From Neelides folsomi (lineage: Eukaryota; Arthropoda; Collembola; Neelipleona; Neelidae): a stretch of 64,000 nucleotides of DNA. Positions 1 through 15,400 of the stretch are shown here, piece after piece (the stretch's first letter is position 1; the number at the start of each line of letters is the position of its first letter). Both the position numbers and the translations under genes were made by a program. The notes under the pieces are model-generated. The model saw nothing but the letters and a program-made list of their open reading frames with translations. It did no database searches and was not told where the DNA came from. The DNA lies in assembly GCA_034687125.1 (NCBI GenBank), contig JAQGBZ010000134.1, positions 93,413-157,412 of the forward strand, given 5' to 3'.

Positions 1-3000
1 TTAATTTCATTTCAGTCAATTTCAATTTGTAATGTTCCACTTGAATCAAAATAAGTAGATAAATGAGTATAAGACAGCATAACTGTTAAATCTGAAAGGA
101 AGAAAACCACTAATTTGAATAACAATAATACGAGTTCAAAGAATCAAAAATTATTTATTAAAATTCTCATTAATAATATAACTCAGAATTAAAGTGGTTA
201 ATTTATTTAATTTAAATTTAATGGTGTGTTCGAAGAGATTGTTCCTATTTAATTTTAAACATTAAACTAAACGATTGGGTATTCCATGCAGTACAGAGCG
301 GTGCTGTTGAATTACCAACTAGGTTCGTTTGAAAAAACAAAAGATTCTGGATGTGCCGCTCTATCTGAGCATATAAATATTTATTTATTTATGAGTCATT
401 AATAATAAATAGAACGTAAGGCCACTTGAAAGAGACTTTTATAGTACCACTCAGTTCCCATTACAATTCATTCTCTTCACTCCATTCATTATTCATAATC
501 AAGAGATGAGGTTGTGTTACTAACAAGACCAGACATTTCATCTCACTGACCATTTCTGGCTATATCATTTACTGTTGACAATTGACTACATCGTATTCAT
601 AAATATAATTCATTTTACAGATATTTTATTAATTTATACCCAACATGCCCACATTTGCTGAACATATTTCTTTCATTGTGATTCGTGATTATAAAAAATT
701 ATCATGCTTGTTTTATGTATGGAACAAGTTTGAAATAAAATAATAATACAATGCTTAGGATCAGTATTTATATTATACTTACTATTATTTTCTATATTTA
801 TAAATTCATACGGGATCATAAATTTTGTTTAAAGTTTTCTATTTGAACTGTGCCCTTACAACTTAAAGCGGTTTCGATCTCTCGAGTTTGTTTAAGCAAA
901 TAAAATGGAAATGTAATGTAACGCAATCTAAAGTTCTGTCCCTTGATGCTTTTCTCGATTTATAAGCAACAATTCTTCTACCGCCGACATTGTAGAGCTC
1001 GTGTTCCATTCTGCCATGTTTCCACAAATGCATTAAAATTAAATAGAATGAAATACTCTTTATATTCAAAATTTGAAAATTGGGTGGAGAAATTGGAATT
1101 GGAAACGATTTACGTTTGGTTAAACCATTTATTTAATTCGTTTTGAAATGAATATTATACGAAGCGTCGAGTCCATTCATGTAAGTTTGAAGAAACAAAT
1201 TAGAAAGTTGAGATTAAGAGCAGGCGTCTTCACTCTTACACTCCTATCCCTACTATTCAAAATTGCATTAAAGAGGAATGGAACATTACGATCCTTCCCG
1301 GTTTTTCTCGCCCTCACACAGTTGAACTTCTCATTTGTCCTGCATATTGCATTTTCTTATTACATAGTAAGAGGACAAAGGAAAAGTTTTTCACCGGCTA
1401 AACAACATCTGCCTGATATTCATTATTGTGCTTGCAATTTATAATGAGAAAATGGAGCAGGGTAAATTAACTTAGGGGAAATTCCACATCTCAAAAACAG
1501 AAATAGGGGAACTACCATATTTTACCCTCAGTGTACAAAATTGGAGAAAACCTGAGCATTTTCTTTCTCTCTGAAATGGAAAAGCATTGTTGAATTAGGA
1601 GGTGGTGGATCATCCATCAAAGACGCCTTCACAAATCTCTGGTTCTTCCTTCACTCTCTGCTCCAAAATTCATTTCAATATATGCATAAGGGCCAGCAGC
1701 AGAGAGAGAAAGAGGAAGCATTAAGAGAATCTTGAATGAAAGGGAGATCAGAGCCGGCGTTCCTTGGACTCGTAAAATGAAAGGAAAAAGAAAAGTCTTC
1801 TTTCCCTCCTCGAGTATCTTTCGGAATATTAATGATCCTGTCAGGCCCATCCTTAGTCATTATGCATAAGGAGTCGAAAGCTCGAAATAGCATTCACCTT
1901 ACGTTCATTCCTTTCCAAAAGGAAAAAAAGTGAAGGCTGGAGAAGCAGAGGGTCCGAAAGAAACTTCCAATGCTTCTTTAGCTTTATTTCAATTTTTCCC
2001 CTTCAAAAGTCACATCATTTACTCTATGTAAATTTCTAATCAGCTCCCAGTTGTTCCTTCCAAATGCAAATGAAAAGTTGGGAGTTGTGTCTTACAAAAC
2101 GAAAAAACTCCTCATTTCTTGTTTCATTAAACAGGCGGAGAAATCAGATTTCCTTTCAACTTTCTATTTACCAAGACTCTATTTCTATTTACAAGATATT
2201 TGCATTCGGGGGCGAACAAGATTCCATCGCATTCTTTACATTTCCCTTCTCGTTAACAACCTCCGACTGCGTAGACATGTTAAGAGCAAATGAGTGGAAA
2301 ACCAATACACTATTTCTTTTCCGAACTCTGCCTTAAACAACTATCGAGTCGGCTGACAAATCGTGTTATTGTCAGCAATAAATTGGGGAATATAATCTTT
2401 TCTCCTGATACTCTGCAAGAGAATTCGATTTCACAATTACTTTTATTATACGCCTCATGTAGGCCTTTCTCTGCGTGAGGTTTATGTCAGCCATATACCA
2501 ATGCTCCCCATACTTCATATATGGTATACCTCTTCTGTACTTATTGTTAGTCACTTATAAAGATCTGCTTATTAGGAGAAGTTGAGAACAGGTTTCCTTC
2601 ACACATTAACCAACTTCACCGCTATCCATATGGGAGGGTTCATATATATGAAGCATTTAGTAAAAGCTAACTTTCTTGCCGCCCTGGGACTCGGAATGGG
2701 CCTACCTTCATTGCTCCCATTATACTTCCGTCTCGGTGGTTATTTAATCTAACTGAAGGGTCCATTTGAGTCGAGTCGCGAGAGTCGGGAATGTGGGATG
2801 AGATGACTCCTCGGCCATATAAGGATTATTAGCAGAAGTGGATGCGAAAACCAAGCCTGGTTCGTAAATACAACCAAGTCAAATTCACAAAGGCAAAAGA
2901 CATGCGGCGGTGGGGGATTCGGCTGAGAATGTAGCTATCTTCCAGCGGAAATTTCTCTGGAGAATTAACTTTGTCTTGTCCTATGTGAACTGAATTTAAT

Positions 3001-6000
3001 GACAGTGACATTTTAGGAGATATGTTATCGGGACATGGGAACCTATTATCTTGCCTTTCATCTAGAGCATAGATAAAGCTCCATCCAGAGATTCCATCTC
3101 CTCTCGTCGCATTGAGACTGGATTTGGTCCCAAGGCATTTTAAACCTTTATTCCACCCTTCTGTGGAGGTCCTCATGCGAAGCATGCAATATGTAGAGTA
3201 TGAGCTCATGCTCATCCATATGGACAATTACATGAGAAGACATTCAAATTTATTCACTATCAAATTGAGTATGCATTTAGAATGCACTATGTTCAGCTCA
3301 CTTGCTGATTCCATGTTTATCAACATCCTTATGGATAACAAATTTTCGGAACAAACTGTAAAAGCAAACTTCTCTATTATTTATTTACAAAGGGCTTTAG
3401 AAAGTGAAGAAATTGCTTTTACGTGTTTAAACTTTCCCCTAAAATTGTCTTCAACTTTATAACTAGGATTATTTATATTTGAGGAAAAAAGCATAATTTG
3501 TTTATATTGAGAGGTCATAAAGAAGGCGAATACATGGATTACATACGGACAAAGATTACTATTGATCCTGTTAGCATATGCAATTTTTGAACTTCATTTC
3601 ATCGCCCCGATCGAGGCCTTTATGAGAAATGTCTTGGTTTGAACGATTGTCCTCGTATTTTTATTACCATCTCGTAGAAAGAAGTTTCAAGACAGGGAAA
3701 GTACGCATTACGACTCAACTTTTTCTAAAAGGGAGATATATAAAGAAAGATGTCACCAACGCTTTTCCGGTCATCAATAAAAATGTGTGGCATGCTTTCT
3801 CCAACGCGGACACATGAGACTTGCATTGCTAATAAACTTCCTTTGCCACAAATGTTCTTAGGTCTGGAGCAAGTAAGTCAAAAATGACCCCGTTTTTGCT
3901 CAAAAAAGATCAAGGGAAAGCGAGATGTATGAAGAGAGGAAATATGTTTTTGAGCTCGAGACTTGAATCTATAAAATTGAGAAAGGATGGCACTGCAAAA
4001 AAATCTCCTTGCTCTTTGCTCTCTAACCTATATAACCTTATTTACGTTATTTCTATTTTCATGCCGAGTGGGGAAAGGAGAGGGTCAGATTGAGTGTCTT
4101 TTAAATGCCCGTGCTCATTATAATGACTAGATTAACAATTTCTCTTTGGTCCCTTAGTTCCTTAATTTCTTCGGGCTACTTTCCTAAATTAAGGAAAAGC
4201 CTAATTTTGGTAAGAATAATTTTGGTTTTATTGCATGAAATGAATTTTCATCATTTCAGCTGCTCTGCTTAGTTCCCTCTTTTAAGCAAGGATGAGCGGT
4301 AAGGAAGCAATTGAACTCAAATGTTTCGTAGTAGGGGATAAAATGAAATACAATAATATTTTATCACTTCTCAACTCAAGCGGTGTCGAGGGGTTGGAGT
4401 GCAATAGCATCGCAATAATGGGGGAATTCAAAAAGGGGGTTCTTTGAGCTAAGGGAAGTCAAGAAATCGTCGTTCCACAAATATCCCAACTCACATTATT
4501 TGGACTTAGCCATGCCATAACATTTGAATAGTTTCCCCATTAGAAGCCGTTGGATTGAGGGACAAAGCAAAGTGTTCTTGGAGAACATGTAGAAAGATCG
4601 GAAACGGACGGTAGGTTGAATAGGAAGCCAACCGATGAAACTAACCCTTCCTTTTACACGTTTAAACACTTTTAACATCATAGGATCTTTTAAAGTATTG
4701 AAAGTCTTATATGTTATACGGATGCTCATATGAGCATACTGTGAGGAAAGTTCCATGGGAAAGGTTTTGATGTTCGACAAAAGACTAAAGGGAAATGGGA
4801 AGGAAGATTATGTTACATAAGAAAAAGGAAATGTGTTCGTCATATTGAAATTTGGCAATCATTTTGAAACCAAACTCTTGAGAGCAAATTCATATAAACA
4901 GGCGTAAAGTGAAAAGAAGACTAAAATGATTGGAATCTTGTAATATAAATATAAGTATTATAAAGCCATTAAATGAGAATAACAGAATTCAATTGAATAC
5001 ATGGTAGATAAAGTTGGTCCTCAACTTTACCAATATATGGTATATTACGCTAGTAATATCTTCTCTCAAAGACAAAGAAACTTTAGCAAAGAAACTTTGG
5101 ACATATAACTAGAATGCAATGTATGTACTGTTTCCGAATCTTTCCAATTTTCAGATGTCTCAAATGGTTATGTCTGCCAATTTTATGAAGAGGAGGAATT
5201 CATTGAACCGATTCATTCTTTTTGTATTGCACAGAGTAAACTTTGGGATAAAATAGAAGAATTTTTTTAGCCAAGGACTCAAGTTCCCCAATCTGATAAT
5301 TTGCATCAAAGTTATGATTCAATTTCCTAAAGATGTCAATTACAAAAAGGACCTTAAAACTTTTTATTCAACGTATCTCATTTTATCTGATCAAGTTTAT
5401 TGAGCAAAGTTTCCCATGTAGTTATTTCTATCTTCAAGCATCCTCAACATTCCCGAGTTTGCAAAAAAAGATTTTGTGTGGGAGAGATCTTATTATTCGA
5501 ACTCGGGCAGTTATGAATTGAGTGGCCTATTTTGGACCGCCAATAGGAATTGGATTCCGGAATTTGATTAGACTATTTTCCACTTTTTGCAAGATCATCA
5601 GCCAGGAAATGAGACGATTGGGATATTAGGAAAAATCGTTTTCAGGCGGGAATTGAGTTAGAATGAAAGGGTTTCATCTTTCCAATGAATTTTGGTACAT
5701 TTTAATCTCAAAGATTTATTACCTAATTTTCCTCTCCGTGGCTCCGTCCAATTTTCCATCGACATGCTATTAGTGGTAGTAGAGATAAAAGCAACATTGA
5801 AGGCAACATAAATGGCGAAAAACAACTTGTTACAAGTGTCTGCCATTCATTCGGAAAAAAGTTCGGAAATTAGATTCGTTTGTGGATTCGGGCAGCTCTT
5901 TTTACGAAAAATACTGAAAAAGAGAAAATGTGAGGAAGTAAGTATTTTTTTGAGTGAAGTGTCGTGAGTGGAGGACCAATATGAGTCTCGTGGTGCAATA

Positions 6001-6474
6001 ATATCTGATCTTATCTCAATGGGAAAGTCAGATCCAAATCAGTTTAGAAAGAGAAGCAAGCGAGAGACCTTTTCACTTCACTTTTCTCAAACTATATCTA
6101 AGGATGTGTACAAACTTGTTTGAAAGGAAGGGGGAGAGAGATAAGAAGGGAAAGGCTGTCTGCCCCAATAGAAAGTGTATTTTAAAGGAACAAATTTTAG
6201 TCTTTCAAAGGAACCTTCTCTATTTACGTTTTAACTTGAAAGACTTGAATCTCTGGGAGGTTGAAGTGAGAATAAATGTTCTCGAGTCAGTCAGTCATCA
6301 GGAGGAGAGGGAATTTTGAGAGAATTTCCACTAAGGGATTTGAGAAAGAAACACAATAAAATGCTTATGTGGAGAGAGCAAGCTGACTCTCAAAGGGGTG
6401 GCGGAGAGGGAGAGATCACTTGCAGTTATGCAAATACAATCCTCATTTCATTCTTTCTCCTTATATATCTTTAG
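1..6474. other. Upstream non-coding region, no gene supported
   Basis: No open frame here resembles a known protein or joins a neighbour through good splice signals. The region is moderately AT-rich with GC-richer patches from about 1150 to 6400. Because the first visible exon of the Ig-domain gene begins in phase 1 at 6475, this stretch is probably intron or 5' flank of that gene. A signal-peptide exon could be hidden here or lie before the window; I could not find one. Confidence 0.5.
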
Positions 6475-9400
6475 GAGTAACGGGGGTGCATATCAATACA
6501 CTCAGCATCCCACCAGTCATCCAAAACGGGTCGGAGGAATTTGTGACGCTCGATTGTGACTACTCACTGGATGAGGCCGAGCGGATAGACAAAGCAGTTG
6601 TAGTGAAATGGTTCTTCAACAAGACGATTCCCGTCTACCAGTGGATTGCTACGTTGAAGCCCCAAGCCCTTGGACCACTCACAGGAAAATTGAATCTCGA
6701 GTACAAGGCGTCTCAAGACGAATTTAAGAAGCACAGGGCTCTTCAAATATTACAACCTTCAACTACCCAAAGGTAAAGACGATGCTTAAACCTAGTTTAA
6801 TTATGAGCTCTTAAGAGCATTAGCTCCGGGACTCAATTAAAATTTAAATAAGGGAAGGTTTGATTAATATGGGATTTAAATGAGTCAAAATTAATTGATC
6901 ACTCCTCACCCATTTTAATATGGTGTTTAATTCAATGTGTATTCAAGGAAAAAACTTTCTTAATTACAGCGGAGAATACCTGTGCAAAGTTTCAACGTAC
7001 CACATGGACGCGGTGAAGACGGGCATGATGATTGTCTTTGGTAAGTTAAAGTTGAATCCTTTTTCATTTTCTTCGTGTAGGACCGGAATGACGACAGTAG
7101 AAAATGAACGGCCTATCTCTAACAATGCGCATACTGTACATATAAGAAGCTCTTGAAGAAAGTCTCCTGAGGAGAACTAACTTTTTCCACAGGAATTTCA
7201 TTTACTCAACTTCATTTGCATGTCCCTTCTCAGGGAATGGTTCATGAGGAGAATCTTTAAATTCGCCTCTTCTCATTCAAAGTGGGAATATTTTGACATT
7301 TAAGGAAAAAGTTTCTCATCGAATTATCTCTTGGATGAAACGACCCTTCTAAACCGAACATCGTCCGACGGAAAAACCTATTAAATAGTACAAGCTAAAA
7401 AACCCCCAAGATTTAAAAGATTATCATTAGCCTTAGGGTTGCAAATTAAAAAAGATTGTACCCAGTTGTTCTGATATGATAACCACTATGTGGATATACA
7501 CTCTTCAAATTGAATCAGCTATGGGAATTGTTAAATATTGAATTTCATCTCTTGTAATTAAATTGCCAAGCTGTAATAAAGTGCGGGCTATACCACTTTA
7601 CCATTCCTTTGCTCTTCTTTCAAAATCATTACATGGGTAGGAACTAGTAACTGAATAGAAAATTAAGCTCGGAAGTTTGTTTGATAAATGTAACCAAACT
7701 CAGAATACATGATAAGCAATATTCACAGCAAAATTTTGCAGACAAAGAGTTTCTGTATTATACTTTTATCTCATTTTTCCAGTCGAGGGCCTTCATTTAT
7801 TATGAAAAGACTAAAACTATAGAATGTAGAATAAAGAAACTCGAGAAAAATTAAGAGACTCAAAGTGTGGAATGCCTTATTCTAAACTTTTCTCCCAAGA
7901 GGAAATGAGAAATCTGCAATTTTTAAATAAAACTTTTATGTTATTTGTAAGAACAATGACACCAGTATTTTATGTCCATCCAAAGGTGTCATTTTACTTA
8001 CCTTATGTATAATTATTGTAGAAGAGTGAATCATAACAATACATAATAGTATTTCATTAAAACTGAGCTCAATACTAACAAATACCGTCTGTAGGTAGTC
8101 AGTAGGTAAATGTAGGTATTTTAAATCAAATACAAAGAGTATTTTGGTAAAATTTGATTATTGTGTAATATAATGAATGCTATGTTGGATTGAAATGTAT
8201 TATTATTTAATCTTTTCGTTCACAATAGAAAATAACATCGGGAGCACTAAACTAAATATAGTATAAATATCGTCCAATTTCATTTATATCATATTATTTT
8301 GATTTGACGTTACCACCCACATCTAGGGTTAATCAAGACAGATGAGAATCAAATTTTGGCTGACAGGCAATTCCTTTGAGGTTTCCGTAGACATCCTTCA
8401 AATTTGTAGTGAAAGGCCGAAGTAGCAGTAAAGTGAGCCAGAGGAGACCTGCTCACTCCGACTTTCCCTACCCATCTTAAAACTTTGATCTCGAAGATGA
8501 GGCGAGTTAAGTAGAGCTCTCTGGCCGTTGGCTTCGGCTCAAACCCACTTGCATCTGTTGAAGAGATGAGATAAGCATTGGGGAATTATGACCTATTCGT
8601 GCGGCCACAGGGGATGCCTCAAAAGAGTAAATATAAAATATTGAACCTTTTTTTCCTTCATATTTTTACACATTTTGGAGAATATTGGAAAATAAAAACT
8701 AGAGCAGAAAAACCATTTATTTTAACTTTAAGCCCTGGCTATGTGTAAGTTAGGCATATTTTGTATCTGTATTTATTTATGGTTAGTTTAAGTTTTCCAA
8801 CCAATACAAATTCCTCAGATTGTTATTTCTATTAATCATTTTTCATTTTAATTAAATTCTTGTTTTTGTTAATTAAATCTTAATTATATTTGTACTTATA
8901 TCATCTAAATATATAATATATTCAATATGTAGCTTGTAAGGCACTGGGTACATATGCTACTTACACTTTACTTTTACCTAGAAAGACAAAGGATTAAGAG
9001 GAAATAACCGAATTTAGTGCATTGTTATTAAGTTTGCCGAACAGCCCTGTTCGTGCCATGTTTGGATAGCCATTCGCACTCTCTCTGTAATTCTCAAAGG
9101 AAGAGGAGCAATTTAAAAGAAGAATAGGCGAAGTTTAGCGAAAAATACCATCTCATTTCGCGAACAGAAAGATAATCGCATTAGGTGAGAGGTTCTACCA
9201 AAGGTGAGGTGGGCAATAAAGGAGAGAAACTGAGAAGCGTAGGAGTTATAGATAAGGACTTAATGGACACTCCTACTACCGATGAGCCTATCCGAATGTT
9301 ATATAAACATAACGATATTTCACTTTCCTCATCCTCTAATAGCAAGTTGATGTTGATGGCGTGGGGAATTTATAGCAGAGCGTCTGGTTGAGGCGAGAGT

Positions 9401-12400
9401 CATTTCTTTTCGCCTCTTTCTCTCGCCTCGAGGAGGTCGGTGGTCAAGGGGGAGTCGATGGGACTTTCCATTGTACTTCCGACAAGACATGGCTCAGTAG
9501 CCGATCTCTTCATGGCCGCAGTTCCGGTGATAGTTAAGTCTCCTTTCGCTCCACTATATGAGCATTACTCTCCGCCCAGAACCTCGAATCTCCGGGAAAT
9601 CACGTACAAAGAGAAGCCAAATTGAAACGGCGGCCGCTGGGTCTCGAGAGATCCTTTCCCCCTCTTGCTCCGTCCAAGTTTCCCTCTTTGGGCCATCATT
9701 TCTCTCTCTTGGGTTCCTTCTTTCTGTCTGAATATAATCCTATTCTTTGAATTATTAGCGTCAGCCTTGACTCTTTTACCTCCTTCAACTTTCCTCTCCT
9801 CGGAGCAAGAAGGAAACTAAAGTTTGTCCCATGGAGCAAGATGTTCTCGGCACGACGGCAAGGGATTGGAAGTCAAAGGGAGCGAATGTGCGGGTTTTGG
9901 AAGTAGTTAGTAGTATATTAAAATAACGAGATGAATTAGAAGGGCGAAGAGAGTAAAATTAAATGAGACAGAAATAATATTCAGAGTGGAGGGAGGAATT
10001 TCCCTTTATTTCTCTTTTGTGAGCTAGGGCCATTGAGGGCGTCTAAATAAGGACATTCCTCAAGAGTGAGAGGATGCAATAGAATGGCAGCGGAGCGAGA
10101 GGGAGTGCATAAGAAATGAGTCCTTTGATGGCAAGGTTCTGGTTACACCACTTCAGCCTTTAAGCCTCCCACTTTCAATTCCCGTCCGACCTTACATGGA
10201 AGGGACGGGAGGAAGTTCGACAACTCGACGTTGTTCCCTTCCCTAATTAATTGCATTTCCCCCTGACAGCTACGAATAACATTGCTAATTCCAAGGACTC
10301 TCTCTTTGACTAATTTCTTTCCGACAGCCAACTGAGACGTGAAATACTCCTCACTGCTTTCCCTCACCAGCCCCGCTCCAATGAGCCTTCCCCAGACAGG
10401 GAAACTTCAAATCCCGACTCTTCCGTCAATGCAAATACTCATCATGTCCCGTGTCACTTTGGAGCCGTCGACTCATTTCCCACTCCCTAGTTTGCCTTTT
10501 GTATTAAAATTTCTTCCTTGATTGGCTCCCTTCTAGACCCCAGAGAAGATAATCTGGCACAATTAACTTCATTTTACTGAGGCCATACAAAAGTCATGGA
10601 AATTCCTCAGGGTCTTTTCATTCATACTCTTTCAAAAGTTTTCTCGTTCCCCCAACTTTAAATAAAAGTTTCCGGAGGTGGCGACCGTAGATGGCAATTC
10701 TCGTGTCTAGGACAAATCACCTCCACCGGCTTGCCACAATATGAAGAAGAATTCTCCCTCGGATTCTTTGGTAAACAAGAGGAAGGGAGACGAGGAAAGT
10801 TAATTTTATCTTTCACATTGGAAACATCTAAAGAATCCCAATTTCCTACAAGCATTGTCAGTTACTTTGATAGGGCCACAACCTCATTCTATTAAATTTC
10901 TCTACAGTGAAAAAGCGAGAGAATAACTTATTATGTTGGAATTTAAATTCATGCATTCTTCTAAGCTGTGTGGCTCCATATTAAATATTTCACACTTTTA
11001 ATTATAAATCCTGACAGTCAAAACTACTTTTTATAACTATTGCTATGTGTGTTTCTGTATTACTGTATTACTCGCATTAATTAACTTTATTGCCAAATTT
11101 TAACTTTTTGGAAGTATTTATATTTTTTGAGAAGATGTTATACATTTCTTATTATGAAAACATAATTTACGACCAACCAAGATACCAAAACTTCCTGCGC
11201 ATCGTGAAAAATAAATATTTTGTTTTCATTGGAAATTATTGAAAAACCTCGAGAGTTCGAGCATTTGGTGGAAAATGGAAGAAAAATATGGAAATAATGT
11301 GGGAAGAATAAATTAGATCTTCTTTTCAATCGTGAGCGAAAATTGTAGAAAGCCGGTTGTGGTTTTATCGTCTCGTGTAGGGAGCCAACTGCTTCTTCTT
11401 ATTTATTGACGCCTATGATATGATGATGATGAAAATGCTTGAGGACCCAAAGTGTGGAGGAACTCTCACATAATGAATGAGCCTAGTTCAATCTAATGAA
11501 TATTATTCTTCAGCTCGGGAAAGCAACAGATGCGAAATATGTGTATATGCAAGTTTCCTTCTCCTACCCCCTGATTACTTCTTTGGCTTCATTTGCTTCT
11601 TAATGTGAGAACTTTACTGAGGGAGTTCTGATAGTATTTCCATCAAAAGAAAAAGCTCCAACTTGTGCTTAAATATACCGACGGTTAATAAGTATTATAG
11701 GCACATGGTACAACTAACTTATTTAATATAACATGAATAAAGAAAGTAGATAAGCAGAAAAGGAAATTGTAGTGAAAGTATACATCCATCATAAACTATC
11801 TATGATTATTAAATGACATTATGCGCATATTTTTAGTGACTTTCCATGCTTTATTATTAAGTAAGTAAAAAGGTTTATTATTTTTCTCAGAAAAAAGCTC
11901 AAAATATTTAATGAAGGAAAAGAGACAGAGACAAGATTTCCTTTCACAAATAACCGTATGTAAATACATAAGGCACATTAAATGAGGGAAACAAAAGGAA
12001 ATAAAAAGTCGAAACTTTGTATAGTTTTTATAATTAAACTGCCTAAGCTAATTCTCCTCCTAACCCTTGTTCTAAAGGAACTGAGGGGAAAGGGACGGGA
12101 AAGTAGCCGGATAATTATGATGAATGGCTTTTCCCTTGAGGTGGGATTTTATTTTTCCATCCTCTTCTATTCTAATTTCAAATATATTCTCCCCCTTCTC
12201 TCATTCATTTCCATATCTTACTTTAAGTTACCAAAAATTGTTCGTCTCTTCAGTTTCTTTTGACTAGAACAACTTTGAACATCAATCATTTATCTTTTCT
12301 TTCCTCGATTATTAGAGTGTGGTTAGGGAATGTAATCCACCCTATTCAATTCATTTTTCATGTCATAATACATTCTCTTCATTAAAACATATTCTAATTT

Positions 12401-15400
12401 ACCCTCATTTGTTATTGCACGGAAAACATTAAAGTTAGTTACATATAATATTTATGTAGATATTAATTGCTTATTACATATTAAATTATGTAGCTACTGG
12501 GTTATTTAATTATATGAAAATCTTTCGTAGGTATTTATATAAATTTTAGGAGAATATTATATAAATACTTCATACGAAATTCACCATGCTTTGAAATTCA
12601 TTGTTCAAACAACTTTGTAATTTTATTCACCAACAATTTCATTTGCATACTCCCTCAGAATTGAAATTTGAACGAGAAACACGCGGTTAATTTTAAAGGC
12701 CACCATTCGAGAAGAGAATTATTGCGTAATTTACATTTAGCATAAAGTTAACAAAGGAAAGTAGCGTGATTGGCCCGAAAGAATGAGCCATTAATTAAAC
12801 TTAATTTTAGGAATCGAGAGTTTGAAGCGAATTGAATTTGTTGAGGGGGATTAGACAGAAGATTAAAGTGGAATGGGCAGATAAGGTTCCTCTGTTGTGG
12901 GGATGTTAAAAGTGTAGTAAGTGGAGGCGCGGAAGGGCCATAATCATCAACTCCTCCTCACTTATGATTATGATGACGAGGCTCTTTGGCCCCACTTAAA
13001 ACTCTCATCCATATTAATGGAAATGAATCCTTCCCCAAGTTGCTGAATGACTTTGGAGTCGATTTGGTCGGAGGAAGGGGCTGGGCGGTTCCCTCCTTCA
13101 CTCTCCTTATTTACACAACTCTTGTGTTGGACGCCAAGGGTGAGCTGGTGAAACAGAGGTCCCTATACATCTTTCCACCAACGAAGGAAAACATTTGAAG
13201 TCTTTCCCTAATCCATACTCATAAAACCCCCTAAATTCCATCAACGGCGAAACTGTTTGATATAAAAATTGATATGAAACTCATCACAGGGTGTGTGGCA
13301 ATGCCGAGTAAATCCCTTGGTTTATCCTTCACTGCTGCTTCCGCCCTTCATCATGCCATCTCGTCCTCATCTGTGGGCAAGATTACATTCACTTTCACCT
13401 CCTTTCCGCCCTTCTCGACAAGAAGAAAATGAGCGAGGAGAAAGAAAGCAAATGGAATATTTCCTCATCTAATATTATTAAACCCTCCTATCAGTCCGAA
13501 CATCATCTTTTCTGTACACGTGTTTATACTCTTTATAACTACGTATCATCAATTTTGGCTTTTCTCCTCCCCTCTTACCGTCATTTCACCAGCAGATATA
13601 AGTTAAATACTTGTGTTATTACTACTTATAGTGTGTAGTAGATTCCTATTTAGTAGATCCTACCAATTTCACGGTTTTCATGTATCAGAGGCTAGAGGAT
13701 AAAATTGAATATATTTCTTCTAGATGGTGGATTAAATGAAGGATCAAAAGATTAATAGGGCGGAATTAACATTAATTGCCAAACGGAAAATTGCCTCTTA
13801 ATTTATTATCTATGAGGAGTCGGAGGAGGGCTAATGGGTCAAAGCATAATTAAACAAAATACAAACTATTGCTCTTTGGCTCGCCAACTGTTCCGAATCC
13901 AAATCGAAGGAAGAATAACATTCACATAGAACTACTCAAAACAACGAGAACCTCCGCAGCGGGCCTCTACTGAAAATGGAAAAAGAGAATGAAGCCTTTG
14001 TTTCACTCGCTCATCCTCATTCCGTCCAGATAATGGGAAAAGGCTTCCGAGTCGATTAGCTCATTTCCATGAGAGCTGTCGAGAAGAGATTGACCATCGG
14101 ACCAAGGATAAATGCGGATCTCAAAAGGAATTCCCTCCAACCTCTTCCTTTTCATGTGGGGCCAGAGCGTTTCTTATTACGGTTAGATAAGCAAAGTTAA
14201 TTAGAAAACAGTAGTGTGGATGCCATTCCGAAGGATTTATTTGTATTGATGTGGCTGTGGAAGAGGCATATTTCTGAGTGAGGGAAAAGCAGCACGTTAA
14301 TGATTGATGATGCGGCTCCTTTCAAGTCACTCTAACTCTTGGTTTAATGCATTTAAATGGAACTCGTGTACGCCTTGCCTCTCCTCTCGACGCGCGGAGA
14401 GGGCGAGAGAGAGAGAAAGTTAGGATTTATCTATCTCAGATATCCACATTTACCTTCATGTTCTCCTCGAGAACGATTCGTGTGGTGGGTGATTTGACTT
14501 CTTTATGAAACCAGTAGGACCGGCATCTTCTGTTCCTATCTCTCCGACCGAGTTAATAATGCGAAAGTTTCTTCCCCATCGTACTTCAAAGGAGAGAACT
14601 CTGACAGCTCACACTGCTCCTCTGGATTCATTGTGAGGCCAATCACTTTCCTCCATGTTGGAACAGAAAAGTCTGCATATACCCACCCCAATTTGTTAGG
14701 TAAATATAAGTAGTGAATGGGAAATGAAGCTCGGTCAGCCATTAGATTAACTATTTGAATCAATGGAGAGCAAATAGAAAAGGACAAAACCACACGCATT
14801 CCTACTTCCTAAAATCTTTCTCTTATTCCCTCATGTTCCATCCAGTCTGGTTAATGACTCTACTGTAAACAAATAGAAAATTGCGTTTGACAAGTCAACA
14901 AGGATTTACTTTCACGACTTCATTTTGAGGAAATATACATTTTGAATAGTGGATGCTTTATCTGAATAAAATCCCTTTTCAACTGGGCTTATTTTGCTAA
15001 ATACATGGATCGGTAAATTTTTATTTGCTTTAATGAATTTAATACCAACTGTCTAACTTCTGAACAGCTTACATTGCTCAATGAGAGTAAATAAATATGC
15101 ACAGAGGCTAATGGCACTTTGATTCCTTATGTTAAAATATTTGTAAAAATTAAAAATGGAGATCCTTCAATGAAAAGTTTTATTGCGTTTGTTAATAAAA
15201 AGCTATGAAAGAGGAAAGGCTTTCAAAAGGACCATATTATTTTTTCCTGTGAAAGCCTAAATTAAAAATATGTTAATTTATGGTAATCCTTATTGAAATT
15301 AATACTCTTTGTTATTTCAGCACCAGAAAAAGAAATGGGAATGAAGATAAAGGAAACAAAAGTACCGGGCTTTGTCAACATTTCTTGTGAGTAGAAATAC

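Noticed and set aside
1148-1444. 98-residue plus-strand frame with hydrophobic stretches
   Set aside because: It looks superficially like a signal peptide region, but there is no family resemblance, no splice link to the Ig exon in phase 1, and similar frames arise by chance.
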